Assembly: GCA_002748425.1 (NCBI GenBank) | Contig: PDSJ01000013.1 | Span: forward strand, 184,494-248,493 | Length of the DNA: 64,000 nt | Direction: 5' to 3' | DNA from: a candidate division KSB3 bacterium | GTDB lineage: Bacteria; Moduliflexota; Moduliflexia; Moduliflexales; Moduliflexaceae | Shown here: one piece after another, positions 45,618 through 54,924 of the stretch | How the letters are laid out: every line of letters starts with the position of its first letter | Position numbering within the stretch: position 1 is the first letter of the stretch | Made by a program: the position numbers and the translations under genes | Notes under the pieces: generated by a model | What the model saw: only the letters and a program-made list of their open reading frames with translations | Database searches by the model: none | Told to the model about the DNA's origin: nothing

Positions 45618-47849
45618 GTGTTCCAGGAAGAAGTCCATTTAAAAGATTATCTGCGAATTCTCAAAAAACGTCAATGGGTGATTATCACCTTTTTCGTCGT
45701 GGTCGTTGTCAGCGTCACAATTTCCTCATTCCTGCAGAAGCCTGTTTATAAAGCGACCGCTCGCGTACTCATTGAGAAAGACACACCGAACGTCCTCTCA
45801 TTCAAAGAGGTATTGAGCCTGGACGGAGCCGATATCGATTATTACCGGACCCAGTACACGATTCTCAAAAGCCGGACCCTTGCGAAAAAAGTCCTTGAAG
45901 AGTCAGGACTGCTCCAACAAGCACTGCAGGCCCGGCCTGCCGGTTTTTCCATCCGGGGCATGCTCTCTGGAGCTCTCAGCCTGCTCGGGATCAAAGAACC
46001 GCTCTCAGAAGATGCGCAACTCCGCATTAAAGAACAACAGGCGATCGATCATTTTCTCAATCAGACGATTAAAATTGAACCGATTAAGGGAAGCCGGCTG
46101 GTTGATGTCAGCGCGTTTTCGACTCATCCCGAATTAGCCGCCAATATTGCAAATACGTTGGTCTCAAGCTACATCAAACAAAACCTGGAGGCAAAACTGC
46201 TTGCTTCGCAAGATGCAGTCGGATGGCTGGAACATCAGTTAAAAGACGCTGAGGGTAAAGTCGCGGATTCGGAAGCCTCTCTGCTGGCGTACAAAGAGGA
46301 ACACGGCATTATTTCCTTTGAAGACCGCCAGAATATCGTGATGCAGAAGCTCTCAGAGTTGAATACTGCGGTCAACAATGCCAGAATTAAACGGATTGCC
46401 GTGGAAATGCAGTACAAACAAATCCAAGACTACCTGAACAGCAGCGGAGATGCGCCGGCCGCGAAAACGCTTAAGGATCTCGAAAGTATCTCTCAGGTGA
46501 TCAACAACCCGCTCATTCAAAAATTGAAAATTGAGTTATCCGCACTGGAAAGCCAACTCTCAGAGCTGCGCAAGAAATTCCGCGATAAACACCCCAACGT
46601 CATCGCCGTGAAGTCGCAGCTCACGTCGATCCGGGAACGGATACACGCAGAGGTCAAACAGATTATCACCAGCTTCAGAAATGACTACGAACTAGCCCAG
46701 GCTCAGGAACAGGAAATGACCGCTGCTCTCGAAGCACAGAAGCGTGAGGCCCTTGAACTCAACCAGAAAGCCATTTCCTATAACGTGCTGGAACGGGAAG
46801 CCGAAAGTAACAAGCGAGTCTATAATGCCTTGCTGCAACGCAGCAAAGAAACCACTGTGACCGAACAGCTGGAAACCAGCAACATTCGGATCGTCGATCC
46901 GGCGACGATTCCGAATTATCCGGTGGCCCCGCGTAAAAAATTGAACATCTTTCTGGCCATGGTGGTGGGGCTGACCTTAGGCGCTGCACTTTCTTTTTTC
47001 TTTGAATATATTGACAACAGCATAAAAACCCCTGATGATATCAAACATTATCTCAACATCCCTTTTCTCGGGTTTATTCCGAAAGTCTCATACAACGGCC
47101 ACGCCCCATCTCATCGGAGAGAAGGCCATCCGGCCGACACTGTTGTGGCCCTGGATCCGAAGTCCACAGTCTCCGAAGCCTATCGAAGCCTGCGCACCAA
47201 TGTCATGTTTTCCTCCCTTGAACGGGGACCAGTGATGCTTGTCACCAGCGCCGGCCCGGCAGAAGGAAAAAGTATTACAGTCGCCAACCTTGCGATTACA
47301 ATGGCTCAAAGTGGTAGTCACACCCTGATTATTGACTGCGATCTGCGCAAACCACGCATACATCATATTTTCAATATTCCCGGCAATCACGGTGGTTTCA
47401 CTGAAATGATCGCAGCACTGGGGGAAACACGACGGCGAGTCACTGTCACACGAACGAAAATCCCGAATTTAGATATCATCCCCTGCGGCAAAATCCCTCC
47501 GAATCCATCTGAATTGTTAAGCTCAGAACGGACAAAAGTCCTGATCGATGCGCTCGGGAAAAAATACGATAAAATCCTGATCGATTCGCCGCCCATTAAC
47601 GTGGTGACCGATCCGGTCATTTTAAGCCAGATCGTCGGCGGCGTCATTCTTGTCATCAAAGCTGGTGAAACCGGACGCGATCTCATCCGACGCGCCAGAG
47701 ATCAGATCCTCAACGTGAATGCCAATCTGATCGGCAGCGTCCTGAACAGCGTTGATATGCAGAAAGACAGCCACTACTATTATTCTTATTATCACAACTA
47801 TTATTACCAGGATGACGACGAGCAGGAAGAAGTCAGCAGCAACAGCTAA
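45618..47849 (+). CDS. Polysaccharide co-polymerase/BY-kinase (Wzc-like)
   Basis: Inner-membrane protein controlling exopolysaccharide chain assembly; 743 aa. Wzz domain with TM1 (about 21-41, VIITFFVVVVVSVTI) and TM2 (about 448-465), separated by long coiled coils (residues about 200-400), and GNVR-like segment YPVAPRKKLN. Cytoplasmic kinase: Walker A SAGPAEGKSITVANLA, Walker A' TLIIDCDLRKPRIHHIF, Walker B KILIDSPPINVVTDP. The Tyr-rich tail near the end (HYYYSYYHNYYY, eight Tyr) is the autophosphorylation cluster. Only a GTG start with no SD is available after an in-frame TGA at 45564. First gene of the EPS region. Confidence 0.92.
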   Translation: MFQEEVHLKDYLRILKKRQWVIITFFVVVVVSVTISSFLQKPVYKATARVLIEKDTPNVLSFKEVLSLDGADIDYYRTQYTILKSRTLAKKVLEESGLLQQALQARPAGFSIRGMLSGALSLLGIKEPLSEDAQLRIKEQQAIDHFLNQTIKIEPIKGSRLVDVSAFSTHPELAANIANTLVSSYIKQNLEAKLLASQDAVGWLEHQLKDAEGKVADSEASLLAYKEEHGIISFEDRQNIVMQKLSELNTAVNNARIKRIAVEMQYKQIQDYLNSSGDAPAAKTLKDLESISQVINNPLIQKLKIELSALESQLSELRKKFRDKHPNVIAVKSQLTSIRERIHAEVKQIITSFRNDYELAQAQEQEMTAALEAQKREALELNQKAISYNVLEREAESNKRVYNALLQRSKETTVTEQLETSNIRIVDPATIPNYPVAPRKKLNIFLAMVVGLTLGAALSFFFEYIDNSIKTPDDIKHYLNIPFLGFIPKVSYNGHAPSHRREGHPADTVVALDPKSTVSEAYRSLRTNVMFSSLERGPVMLVTSAGPAEGKSITVANLAITMAQSGSHTLIIDCDLRKPRIHHIFNIPGNHGGFTEMIAALGETRRRVTVTRTKIPNLDIIPCGKIPPNPSELLSSERTKVLIDALGKKYDKILIDSPPINVVTDPVILSQIVGGVILVIKAGETGRDLIRRARDQILNVNANLIGSVLNSVDMQKDSHYYYSYYHNYYYQDDDEQEEVSSNS

Positions 47850-47877
47850 GCATGATAGAGGCACCGGACTTCGTCGT

Positions 47878-49566
47878 TCAACTCTCCTGCCCACTCCTCC
47901 AAAATCTTGAGCGTTGGACCAAGCCGTCAATAACGGTCAAGCGATCTGCAAAATTTATGGTATGGGTCGCGATAATGCTCTTATCCCACTCGGGTGTGAT
48001 ATGATTGACACAGACCTCACGGTACTCGGATTCCGTTAAGGTCAGGATTTGATTGATTTTTATCCCATAGCCATACCTGTGACTGCTGTCCTGTGAAGGG
48101 CGGTAGAGATGCTTATTATATAAAAAAACTCGTCCGGCTGGTCTTGCCGAGCTTACATCTGAGACGACAGGGTTTTGAGGGTGGGGAATCCAGTGTCCGC
48201 TGAATAATTCGGTGGAGTAAAAAAGAAACAGCTCATCCCACGACGACGTTCCGGCATGAACTTGCATATTCGTAAATAAAAACCATGTGCCTCCCCTTTG
48301 AAAGAGCGTCGTATCAAACGCGCGAACATTCTCCATCATGACATGTACGCGTTCCCATTTTTCAGGAAAATTCACACATTGATAGAGTTCGATACTGCGA
48401 TTTTCGGAAGATTCAGGGATCAGATAATATGTCCCATTATGCATAAAGACAAACGGGTATGAGAGATGATAGGGTTGTTGAATAATCTGCTTCGGCACAG
48501 AGCACTTTCCATGCATATCTATCGTAAAATAGGAGATATGCGCCCTGTTGAGTTCATTCATAAACTCTTCGATAAACACATAAAAGCTTCCTCCATGCAA
48601 GACCACAAAGGGATCCGCCCAGGCGCGATCTTTCGGCGGAATCATTTTCTTAAATCTCCACAGCGATGTCGAAGCCCCTTGATGCTGATGAATGCGGAAA
48701 AGTAATATCCATTGATACGAAGAACACAGATAGGTGAACTTTTTCAGAAGATAGCCGGAGTAGTGTTTGAGGGCTAACGCCAGCATCTGCAGGTTTGTCG
48801 GAGTGCGATAGAGTCTTCTGGAATAAAAACACGGATGCTGATTCTCCCGGTGAACTCTTAAAAAAAACGCCTCTTCTCCGAGAGTATACAGCTCTTCAAG
48901 TTTTCTTGGCAGAAAATACAGCGCGTTCCAATATCTTGAATTATTTCCTCGTATGACGGAAAGCCGATCTGTTTGAGACTGCGAACGACAAAGCACCATG
49001 CCGTTGTCCAGGTCTTCAGTTAAAATTTGCAGAATTGAGCCTGTGACCTTCCAGCCCTCGAACACTTCCCAAAACCCGGCCGGACCGCCTCGATTCACAG
49101 TACTATCGCCGTGATGATACGACCAGACTCCATATTTGGCCGCATGTAAAATCTCCCCACGCAAGATTCTAAAGCCCAACCGTACGAGGACATCCAAATT
49201 ATAGCCCTTGATGGTGTCAATATCTTCCCGGCATAGATAATCAGAAAAATTTTTCTGCTGAGGACGGACGTGAATACAAGGGAGATCAGAGAAGAGCCCA
49301 GAGATATTTTGCGTTGCAAACGCATCCGGCGTGATGCGAAAGATTTGCTGCTCCAACTTCATCAATCCAATATACAAAATCCTCTGAGAATGCTCTTTAA
49401 GTTTTTGAAAAAACGTCTGTTGAGTTGAACGCAGCGCATCATTCTTAATCAGCAGAACAATACGGGCATAATGGCTTTGATGTATTTCTTCCACCATGCG
49501 AAAAGCCCATTGAGGAATATCATACGTATCTATGAGTAAACCGATGCGGAGTCTATGCTGCTTCAT
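47878..49566 (-). CDS. Formyltransferase-like + GINT1-like glycosyl/transferase fusion
   Basis: 562 aa, no signal. Residues about 1-270: formyltransferase-like fold with DVLVRLGFRILRGEIL and YHHGDSTVNRGGPAGFWEV, where the HGD and RGGPAG positions match the formyl-tetrahydrofolate enzymes' H-x-S/D and P-RG region. Residues about 290-550: five-bladed-propeller-like domain (WADPFVVLHGGSFYVFIEEF, SYPFVFMHNGTYYLIPES, ARPAGRVFLYNKHLYRPSQD) as in the N-terminal domain of plant/fungal glucosamine inositolphosphorylceramide transferase. Known bacterial pairing in polysaccharide loci, substrate unknown. Convergent with the Wzc gene (28-base gap). Upstream 49567-49952 has no clear promoter or gene. Confidence 0.82.
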   Translation of the reverse strand: MKQHRLRIGLLIDTYDIPQWAFRMVEEIHQSHYARIVLLIKNDALRSTQQTFFQKLKEHSQRILYIGLMKLEQQIFRITPDAFATQNISGLFSDLPCIHVRPQQKNFSDYLCREDIDTIKGYNLDVLVRLGFRILRGEILHAAKYGVWSYHHGDSTVNRGGPAGFWEVFEGWKVTGSILQILTEDLDNGMVLCRSQSQTDRLSVIRGNNSRYWNALYFLPRKLEELYTLGEEAFFLRVHRENQHPCFYSRRLYRTPTNLQMLALALKHYSGYLLKKFTYLCSSYQWILLFRIHQHQGASTSLWRFKKMIPPKDRAWADPFVVLHGGSFYVFIEEFMNELNRAHISYFTIDMHGKCSVPKQIIQQPYHLSYPFVFMHNGTYYLIPESSENRSIELYQCVNFPEKWERVHVMMENVRAFDTTLFQRGGTWFLFTNMQVHAGTSSWDELFLFYSTELFSGHWIPHPQNPVVSDVSSARPAGRVFLYNKHLYRPSQDSSHRYGYGIKINQILTLTESEYREVCVNHITPEWDKSIIATHTINFADRLTVIDGLVQRSRFWRSGQES

Positions 49567-49952
49567 ACAAGCTCGTTTTCATGAATTTTTGCGGATTGAC
49601 TCATTACAGGTGAACGCGTTACCCGGGATGTTCTTCATCTGTTTTTCAAAAAGGGCTACTCACACTGTCAACACAGCTTGACTTCAGCTGCCACACCCCT
49701 CAGTAGCGTATGAGGATATTTTCGTCAAGAACCTTTCTCGGTTCGGACTGTTCACGATCAAACAATCCTGGCGCAGTCTGCCTGCAAACTCCTGGCTTAT
49801 AGCATGAGATCGCTGTCGACCGTTAATCCGGCCATGTTCTCCTTGACAAGTGCCGGCTGCTGTTTCATTGAAAACGCATCTTCAACTGACTGAAGACCTG
49901 TGTCAAAGCTGCACAATACCTTCAAACCCAGACGAACAGATTGATCTGACTC

Positions 49953-51344
49953 ATGACGATATTCTTTCACGCACAAAAACCTGCTACTATCCACCTCCTG
50001 ATGCTGTTGATATTTTTTCTCGGGCTGGCGAAACTGGGATTTTTCCTCGCTGGAACTTCAGCCGCAGCCGATACAATCTTCGCCCCGGATTCCTCCAGTT
50101 ACATTCATACAGCCCAGGCCCTCCAAAAAAACGGAACATGTTCCGTCAGTGTGGAGCAGCCTGAGCGTCCCCAGCTGCTACGAACCCCGGGATATCCACT
50201 TTTTATCAGGATATTCCTCCCATGTTCCTCAACATACAGAGCGCTTATCATCGTCCAGATTCTGCTCAGCCTGGGAACGATCGTACTCGCCTATTTTCTT
50301 GCACTGCAATTCTGGCCGCCCGCAGCAGCCCTTCTCTCAGCCGGCCTGCTTGCGCTGGATATAGCGTCATTTGTGAATTCAGAGCAGATCCTCAGCGACA
50401 CGCTTTTCACTTTTCTCCTGACCGGCAGCGTTCTCATCGGCGTCTATGCCCTGAAAAGTCCTCATGTTCTTCTTATCACGTTTCACAGCATTCTTCTTGC
50501 ATGCGCCACTCTGGTCCGCCCGATTTCTTATTACCTCATTCCAGCTCTTCTGATACTCTTTACAGCACATTGGGCCTGGAAGCGGAACTGGTCGCGAAAA
50601 AGCATCTTCCTGGGAGGAAGTCTGCTTCTTCTCCCCTGGATGCTTCTTGTCGGAGGATGGCAGGTCCGCAATTATCTTGTGGCCGGAACAGGAGAGTTCA
50701 GCACAATTCAGGGAGTCAACCTTTTATTCTATCGAGGGGCAGGGATTATCGCCCTGCGAGACAGCATTTCCCTTGAAGACGCTCAGACAGCCCTGGGCTA
50801 TGGACACTATACGGCGTCACACCCTGAAATGACGGACTGGTCTCAAGGTCAACTCGCCGCACACTGGAAGCATGAGGGCATGGGCCTCATCCGACACTAT
50901 CCGGGTCTATTCTTAAAAAGCCAGTTTCACGGACTGATCAAGATGCTCTTTGATCCCGCGGATTACATGTTTTGGAAATTTCTTGGGAACTATAGCGAAC
51001 AGACCGGGCCGTTGCGAGATTTTTTTGAACTTTCTGCCGCAGCCTATTGGACCAAATGGGTTCGAGAGCGAAGCAGCCTCTTTCTTTCATTCGTGCTCGC
51101 AGAAAGCTATCTTCTCCTCATGTATGCAGGGAGTCTCTTCTCTTTATGCTGGATTCAGAGACATCGGGCCGACTGGGGCTATCATCATATTTTCATCTGG
51201 TCAGTCATCATATATTTTCTGCTGCTGTCGGCAGGCCCTGAAGCCTATGCCAGATTCAGAATTCCTCTTATGCCCGTCTTATCGGTCTATGCCGGTCATG
51301 GAATTTTCCGGGGCGCATTCAAAGTCAGCAAGATCTTCTTCTGA
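49953..51344 (+). CDS. GT-C membrane glycosyltransferase (ArnT/PMT-like)
   Basis: 463 aa, about eleven hydrophobic segments. First extracytoplasmic loop: FAPDSSSYIHTAQALQKNG and, later, LLRTPGYPLFIRI, where the acidic Asp after TM1 and the R-x-P-G-Y-P motif match lipid-linked sugar transferases of GT39/GT83. Transfers a sugar from a polyprenyl phosphate in the periplasm, by family. No SD before the ATG. The last 66 bases overlap the 3' end of the convergent WecA-like gene. Confidence 0.8.
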   Translation: MTIFFHAQKPATIHLLMLLIFFLGLAKLGFFLAGTSAAADTIFAPDSSSYIHTAQALQKNGTCSVSVEQPERPQLLRTPGYPLFIRIFLPCSSTYRALIIVQILLSLGTIVLAYFLALQFWPPAAALLSAGLLALDIASFVNSEQILSDTLFTFLLTGSVLIGVYALKSPHVLLITFHSILLACATLVRPISYYLIPALLILFTAHWAWKRNWSRKSIFLGGSLLLLPWMLLVGGWQVRNYLVAGTGEFSTIQGVNLLFYRGAGIIALRDSISLEDAQTALGYGHYTASHPEMTDWSQGQLAAHWKHEGMGLIRHYPGLFLKSQFHGLIKMLFDPADYMFWKFLGNYSEQTGPLRDFFELSAAAYWTKWVRERSSLFLSFVLAESYLLLMYAGSLFSLCWIQRHRADWGYHHIFIWSVIIYFLLLSAGPEAYARFRIPLMPVLSVYAGHGIFRGAFKVSKIFF

Positions 51345-52811
51345 GGAAAATTTCATGAGAGATCGTTCTACAGTGTCTTTCAGGGCCTCAAGAAGCAGTA
51401 TGCTTTCCAGAAAATCGGAACTCGACTCAGCACATTTTCCAAACGTCAATTCTCCTGCATGCATCGGACCATGACTGCCTGATGAAAGAGAAATGGTCCA
51501 AAACTGGCGTGTGACAACTTTTTCTTTGTTGCAGCGAGGGCTGTTCCACCTGACGTCAAAGGATGGATTCGCCGTGAAGACGATAGAGGCCGTATCAAGG
51601 TCCATATTTTCGAAAAATCGGATCGTTTCCTTCTTCAAGGTCAAGAGATCTACGGCATGCTCTATGTCAGCGAGGATTTCTTCTGCAAACTTTTGCCGCT
51701 GTAATATGCGGCGTTTCTGTTGAATACGCTCTTTTGCCAGCAGATTGATCTGAATCATGTCCGCATCGTATCCCAACATTTTAATTCCACCAATCGTCAT
51801 GAGGCATAAAAACACCAGGAGTAAGGTCAGAAGCTGATTATTGACTGCCGTCATTGCTAAAGCAGTAATCCCCAGGAGAACGCAGACCCCATAGAGGACC
51901 AGGGTGACCTGACGGGAAGAAAACCCCATATTTAACAATTTATGGTGAATATGTTCTCTGTCTGCCGCAAATGGGGAAAGCCCCTGACTGACTCTCCTGA
52001 TAATGGCTAACAGCGTATCGGTAATCGGCACTCCAAGCGCCACCACAGGAATCAATAAGACAACCGCCGTCGAACTTTTTTGAGAGCTGTGAAGGGAGAT
52101 GGCAGCAATAATGAAACCGATGAATAAACTGCCGGAATCTCCCATAAAAATTGAGGCCGGAGCAAAGTTATACAACGCGAAACCAAAAAGCCCACCGGCT
52201 AGTGCTGCCGCAAAAAACGCAGAGAGCGTATGGCCCAAAAAAAGTGAGAGAATAAACATCGTCGAGACGGAAAAAAAACCAACCCCGCAGGCTAAACCGT
52301 CAATACCATCTGTAAAATTGATGGCATTTGTGACGCCGGCAATCCAGAGGATCGTGAGCGGGATCCCCAGAATCCCAAGCTCAACAGGGCCGATGAAGGG
52401 CACCGCGATCGTCTCGATTCGGAAACCTAAACAATAGGCGATCGCTGCGGCCGCAAGCTGCACAGATAACTTTTGTATGACCGATGCGCCCCAAATATCA
52501 TCATATACTCCCACAGCAAAGACAAGCGTGCTCGTGGCGAATAAGCTCAGGAGCAACTGCAGATGTTCTCGAAAGATTCCGGCCGCTCCGTCATGAATGA
52601 GCAGCATGGCAAAAAGCGGAAGAAACAGCGACAGATAAATCGCCACTCCTCCCAGTCTGGGGACAGGATAGACATGAATTTTTCGAGGACTGGTGGGTAA
52701 ATCAAGGAGAGAATTTTTTCGGCACATTTTACGGATAACCGGCGTGAATAACACACTGATGAGAAATGCCGAGCCTGAAATGAACACATACTCTCTGATC
52801 AAATTATTCAT
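51279..52811 (-). CDS. Undecaprenyl-phosphate GlcNAc-1-P transferase (WecA/TagO) with C-terminal extension
   Basis: Initiates polysaccharide synthesis on undecaprenyl phosphate; MraY/WecA superfamily. Core residues 1-350 with PTSPRKIHVYPVPRLGG, NAINFTDGIDGLACGVG (catalytic Asp-Asp region), FMGDSGSLFIGF, DTLLAIIRRVSQGLSPFAADREHIHHKLL (His-His motif). Members are normally about 320-370 aa; here about 160 extra residues follow (350-510), a basic coiled coil (AKERIQQKRRILQRQKFAEE), then a small domain resembling a GAF-like sensor (TASIVFTANPSFDVRWN). Overlaps the GT4 gene by 4 bases (ATGA). The extension is unexplained. Confidence 0.92.
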   Translation of the reverse strand: MNNLIREYVFISGSAFLISVLFTPVIRKMCRKNSLLDLPTSPRKIHVYPVPRLGGVAIYLSLFLPLFAMLLIHDGAAGIFREHLQLLLSLFATSTLVFAVGVYDDIWGASVIQKLSVQLAAAAIAYCLGFRIETIAVPFIGPVELGILGIPLTILWIAGVTNAINFTDGIDGLACGVGFFSVSTMFILSLFLGHTLSAFFAAALAGGLFGFALYNFAPASIFMGDSGSLFIGFIIAAISLHSSQKSSTAVVLLIPVVALGVPITDTLLAIIRRVSQGLSPFAADREHIHHKLLNMGFSSRQVTLVLYGVCVLLGITALAMTAVNNQLLTLLLVFLCLMTIGGIKMLGYDADMIQINLLAKERIQQKRRILQRQKFAEEILADIEHAVDLLTLKKETIRFFENMDLDTASIVFTANPSFDVRWNSPRCNKEKVVTRQFWTISLSSGSHGPMHAGELTFGKCAESSSDFLESILLLEALKDTVERSLMKFSSEEDLADFECAPENSMTGIDR

Positions 52812-53971
52812 AATGCTTTCTTTGTTAAGAGGGTCTGATAGGTCTGAGCGATTTGCCGAACCATAGATTCAGTGTTCCAGGAGTTGTCGATAAGAGCGTG
52901 TCCGTTCTGTCCCATCTGGATCGCCTTGGCAGGATGTTCGAGCAAGCAGAGGATTTGCGCGGCCAGGCTGTCAGAATCTTTGACCGGGACGGTGAATCCA
53001 TTGAATCCATCGCGCACAAGTTCGGAAACTCCCTTAATATCAAATGCCACGATCGGCTTGCCCACTGCGGCATATTGCACGAGAACGCGAGGCAGCCCCT
53101 CCCACAACGACGTAAAGACTGCAACATCAAACAGTGCAATCATTTCTTCAACATCAGCACGAAACCCTGTACAAACCACATAGTCGTGCAGATGGCGATC
53201 TCGGATCATTTGTTCCAATACTGCCCGATCTTTCCCGTCCCCAACCAACAAAAACCTGGCTTGAGGAAATCGGCTTAGGATCTGCGGGGCCGCCTGAAGA
53301 AGAAACTGCTGGCCCTTTCCGGGATCAAGACGCGAAACAATTCCCACCAGGCGATCGTCGAGTGAGAGGCCAAGCTCACGTCGTTTTGCACACTTGTGGG
53401 CATGGGAAAGCTTGCCTGCCTCAAAAAACCTCTCAAGGTCCATTCCGGTATGGATAACTTGATATTGTTCTGCACATCCAATCTCATGAGCCAGATAATA
53501 TTCCTGTACATCTTTTCCGACAGCGATAAATTGGTCGGTGAGCCTGGCTGCCATTTGCTCAAAGGCAATAAATAATTTTCTGAGGCTGCTGTGCCGAAAA
53601 TCATGAAATGTCACGCCGTGCACTGTATGCACAACAATCGGGATTCCCGCCATTTTCGCGGCAAATCGTCCAAGAATCCCGGCTTTAGCAGTATTCGTGT
53701 GTACAATCGTGTACTGCTCCTGTTTCAGGATTTTATATAATCTGCAGAGGGCCGCCATATCGTAAAACGGCTTGATGTCTCTCCGTAAAAACGGTTCACA
53801 GCGCAGATCAGCCACTTTCAGGGCCTCTGCAACATAGCCTGCATCAGAATCGTTTCCAACCAGCAGCGTCGCCTTAAAGTCATAGTCTTGTAAGCCTGCA
53901 ACAGTCGCTAACGTGCTTTCATCGGCCCCGCCTCGAATCAGGCGCGTCAGGATATGAAGAACCTTTATCAT
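52808..53971 (-). CDS. GT4-family glycosyltransferase
   Basis: 387 aa, GT-B fold, cytoplasmic. N-terminal LIRGGADESTLATVAGL, HTNTAKAGILGRFAAKMAG, and C-terminal RLDPGKGQQFLLQAAPQIL, SLWEGLPRVLVQYAAVGKPIVAFDIKG with the E-x7-E nucleotide-sugar motif. Adds a sugar to the lipid-linked oligosaccharide; donor unknown. Overlaps the WecA-like gene (ATGA), 15 bases after the GT2 gene. Confidence 0.92.
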   Translation of the reverse strand: MIKVLHILTRLIRGGADESTLATVAGLQDYDFKATLLVGNDSDAGYVAEALKVADLRCEPFLRRDIKPFYDMAALCRLYKILKQEQYTIVHTNTAKAGILGRFAAKMAGIPIVVHTVHGVTFHDFRHSSLRKLFIAFEQMAARLTDQFIAVGKDVQEYYLAHEIGCAEQYQVIHTGMDLERFFEAGKLSHAHKCAKRRELGLSLDDRLVGIVSRLDPGKGQQFLLQAAPQILSRFPQARFLLVGDGKDRAVLEQMIRDRHLHDYVVCTGFRADVEEMIALFDVAVFTSLWEGLPRVLVQYAAVGKPIVAFDIKGVSELVRDGFNGFTVPVKDSDSLAAQILCLLEHPAKAIQMGQNGHALIDNSWNTESMVRQIAQTYQTLLTKKAL

Positions 53972-53986
53972 ACGCTCATGAGGATA

Positions 53987-54763
53987 CTAGCCGCTTTCGC
54001 CCTCTGTTTTCTTCGCAGATCGTTTCACTTCAAACTGCATTGATGTTGAAATATCGGCTTGATGTAATAGATATTTCAGCAGGACCAGCAAGGTCTGCAC
54101 GCCATAGCTAACGCTCCGTCTGAAGTTGATCGAAGATGCTTCCGGGAAATATCGGGTTTCAACCGGAATTTCTTCAATCTGACAACCCAAAGCAGTCAAT
54201 TGCGCGATAATTTCGGTATCGAAGACAAAGTCATCAGAATTCAAGGACAGATACAGCGAGCGTAACAAACGGCTGCTGTAGGCTCGCAGTCCAGTATGAT
54301 ATTCCGACAAGTGCTGTTTAAAAACCAGATTCTCCATAACGGTCAGAAACTTGTTGGCAAAAAATTTATAGAGAGGCATGCCGCCTTTAAGAGCGCCGTT
54401 ATGTAAAATACGAGAACCGAAAACAGCGTCACATCGTCCTGCAATAATCGGAGCGACCAGCTCGCCTATCTTCGTTGCATCATATTGATAATCAGGATGG
54501 ATCATCACCACAATATCGGCCTGCTCTTCGAGGGCAGCCCGATAGCAGGTTTTTTGATTTCCTCCGTACCCCAGGTTTTTTTCGTGAACAATGACCTGAA
54601 TACCCAAATCGCGCGCGATACTGACCGTATTATCCGTACTGTTATCGTCAACAAGTATAATTGAATCAACAAGGTTTTTCGGAATATCGCGATACGTTCG
54701 CTCAAGGGTTTTTTCTGCATTAAACGCAGGCATAATCACAACGATCTTCCAGCCTGATACCAT
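53987..54763 (-). CDS. GT2-family glycosyltransferase (DPM1/DPG-synthase-like)
   Basis: 258 aa, GT-A fold. VVIMPAFNAEKTLERTYRDIP, SIILVDDNSTDNTVSIARDLG, HEKNLGYGGNQKTCYRAAL and MIHPDYQYDATKIGELVAPII (DxD-type Asp), then GSRILHNGALKGGMPLYKFF. Resembles dolichol/polyprenyl-phosphate sugar synthases; would make the lipid-linked donor for the GT-C enzyme at 49953. ATG at 54763 chosen; the upstream frame to 54904 is non-conserved. Two C-terminal hydrophobic segments are weak. Gap 54764-54924 shows no feature. Confidence 0.9.
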   Translation of the reverse strand: MVSGWKIVVIMPAFNAEKTLERTYRDIPKNLVDSIILVDDNSTDNTVSIARDLGIQVIVHEKNLGYGGNQKTCYRAALEEQADIVVMIHPDYQYDATKIGELVAPIIAGRCDAVFGSRILHNGALKGGMPLYKFFANKFLTVMENLVFKQHLSEYHTGLRAYSSRLLRSLYLSLNSDDFVFDTEIIAQLTALGCQIEEIPVETRYFPEASSINFRRSVSYGVQTLLVLLKYLLHQADISTSMQFEVKRSAKKTEGESG

Positions 54764-54924
54764 AGAAAACTCCGTATTGCTGTGCGTGTATTGACCCTCA
54801 GAAGATTCATTTCTGAAGACTCTGTGCAAAGAAACGCAAAAAGTCAAGGGAAAAGCCCTGAAAAACGTGCTTTCCTCGAAAGCTGCCGGGCGCTTCGTGT
54901 TCAAAGCGTTTTCATGAACATTTT

